NCBI RefSeq assembly: GCF_030012985.1
Contig: NZ_CP120233.1
Location: 558,001-622,000, forward strand
Direction: 5' to 3'
Origin: Microbulbifer sp. VAAF005
GTDB lineage: Bacteria > Pseudomonadota > Gammaproteobacteria > Pseudomonadales > Cellvibrionaceae
Length of the DNA: 64,000 nucleotides
Shown here: in pieces, positions 63,898 through 64,000 of the stretch
How the letters are laid out: the number at the start of each line of letters is the position of its first letter
How positions within the stretch are numbered: the stretch's first letter is position 1
Translations under genes and position numbers: made by a program
Notes under the pieces: generated by a model
The model's input: the letters and a program-made list of their open reading frames with translations, nothing else
What the model was told of the DNA's origin: nothing
The model's database searches: none

Positions 63898-64000
63898 CAA
63901 CCCATCCTCAAACGACTAGGCATCTCACCAAAACACTGGCTATACCTAAACAAAACTTTGAAAGTTGCTTGAAAGGTTTAGTGGGATCAGTGGAGACAGT
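63898..64000 (+). pseudogene. Third RAYT fragment, runs off the window
   Basis: Matches the coding sequence for the last hundred residues of the RAYT genes (CTCAAACGACTAGGCATCTC, CCAAAACACTGGCTATACC, AGTGGGATCAGTGGAGACAG), corresponding to ILERLSISPKHW...LVGSVEAV, with small frame-breaking changes. Upstream sequence (63661-63897) shows no RAYT homology and no other gene, so this is a 5'-truncated remnant. Confidence 0.7.

Overview
The window looks like chromosome of a free-living, probably marine gammaproteobacterium. DbpA, a CusBA-type metal efflux pair, a FrmA/FrmB formaldehyde pathway, GlxA and LysR regulators and several REP-associated tyrosine transposases (RAYTs) all point that way. A Cellvibrionales/Microbulbifer-like host is my guess from gene content, not something the sequence proves.

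Layout. 1-3.5 kb: 3' end of a small-molecule operon (CoA transferase, CoA ligase, O-methyltransferase). 3.6-6.6 kb: a DUF418 membrane protein and two unknown exported proteins on the minus strand, one frameshifted. 6.8-12.0 kb: a Cys-rich exported protein and CusB/CusA-like efflux genes. 12.3-17.7 kb: dbpA, then small genes with integron attC-like boundaries, a homocysteine S-methyltransferase, a decayed copy of the dbpA 3' end and a DJ-1 family gene. 17.9-22.3 kb: a mobile-element patch, with an IS3-family element inside a small minus-strand gene (rebuilt here across a 3-bp target duplication), a RAYT gene with a partial tandem duplication, and REP-like repeats.

22.3-38.1 kb: the most striking region, seven minus-strand genes. 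In transcription order these are a giant (about 2,800 aa) secreted beta-helix protein with 942-bp near-identical internal repeats, a TolB-like beta-propeller, a FlgD-Ig-like protein, a small unknown protein, a TPR protein, a large RHS/YD-repeat protein with a variable C-terminal tip, and a small membrane protein overlapping the RHS stop codon (candidate immunity protein). Short overlaps suggest translational coupling. I propose this as a cell-surface or contact-dependent system.

38.9-51.3 kb: accessory metabolism: GlxA regulator divergent from a monooxygenase/hydrolase pair; LysR regulator divergent from frmA-frmB; an aldehyde dehydrogenase; a Tat-exported PhoD phosphatase; a DUF1993 protein; two tandem GGCT-like proteins; an SMP-30 family protein; a frameshifted hydrolase. 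51.9-58.4 kb: a frameshifted glycosyltransferase, two condensation-fold acyltransferase-like proteins, a TonB-domain lipoprotein, a MITE-like element and an EamA transporter. 58.5-64 kb: a second, broken RAYT, a secreted protein of unknown function, a decayed IS1182-type transposase, a solitary IS3 end and a third RAYT fragment running off the window.

A cross-cutting observation: four genes are each repaired to one continuous reading frame by adding a single G or C to a 5-6 base G/C run. This may be an assembly artefact or real slippage and should be settled before these genes are called pseudogenes.
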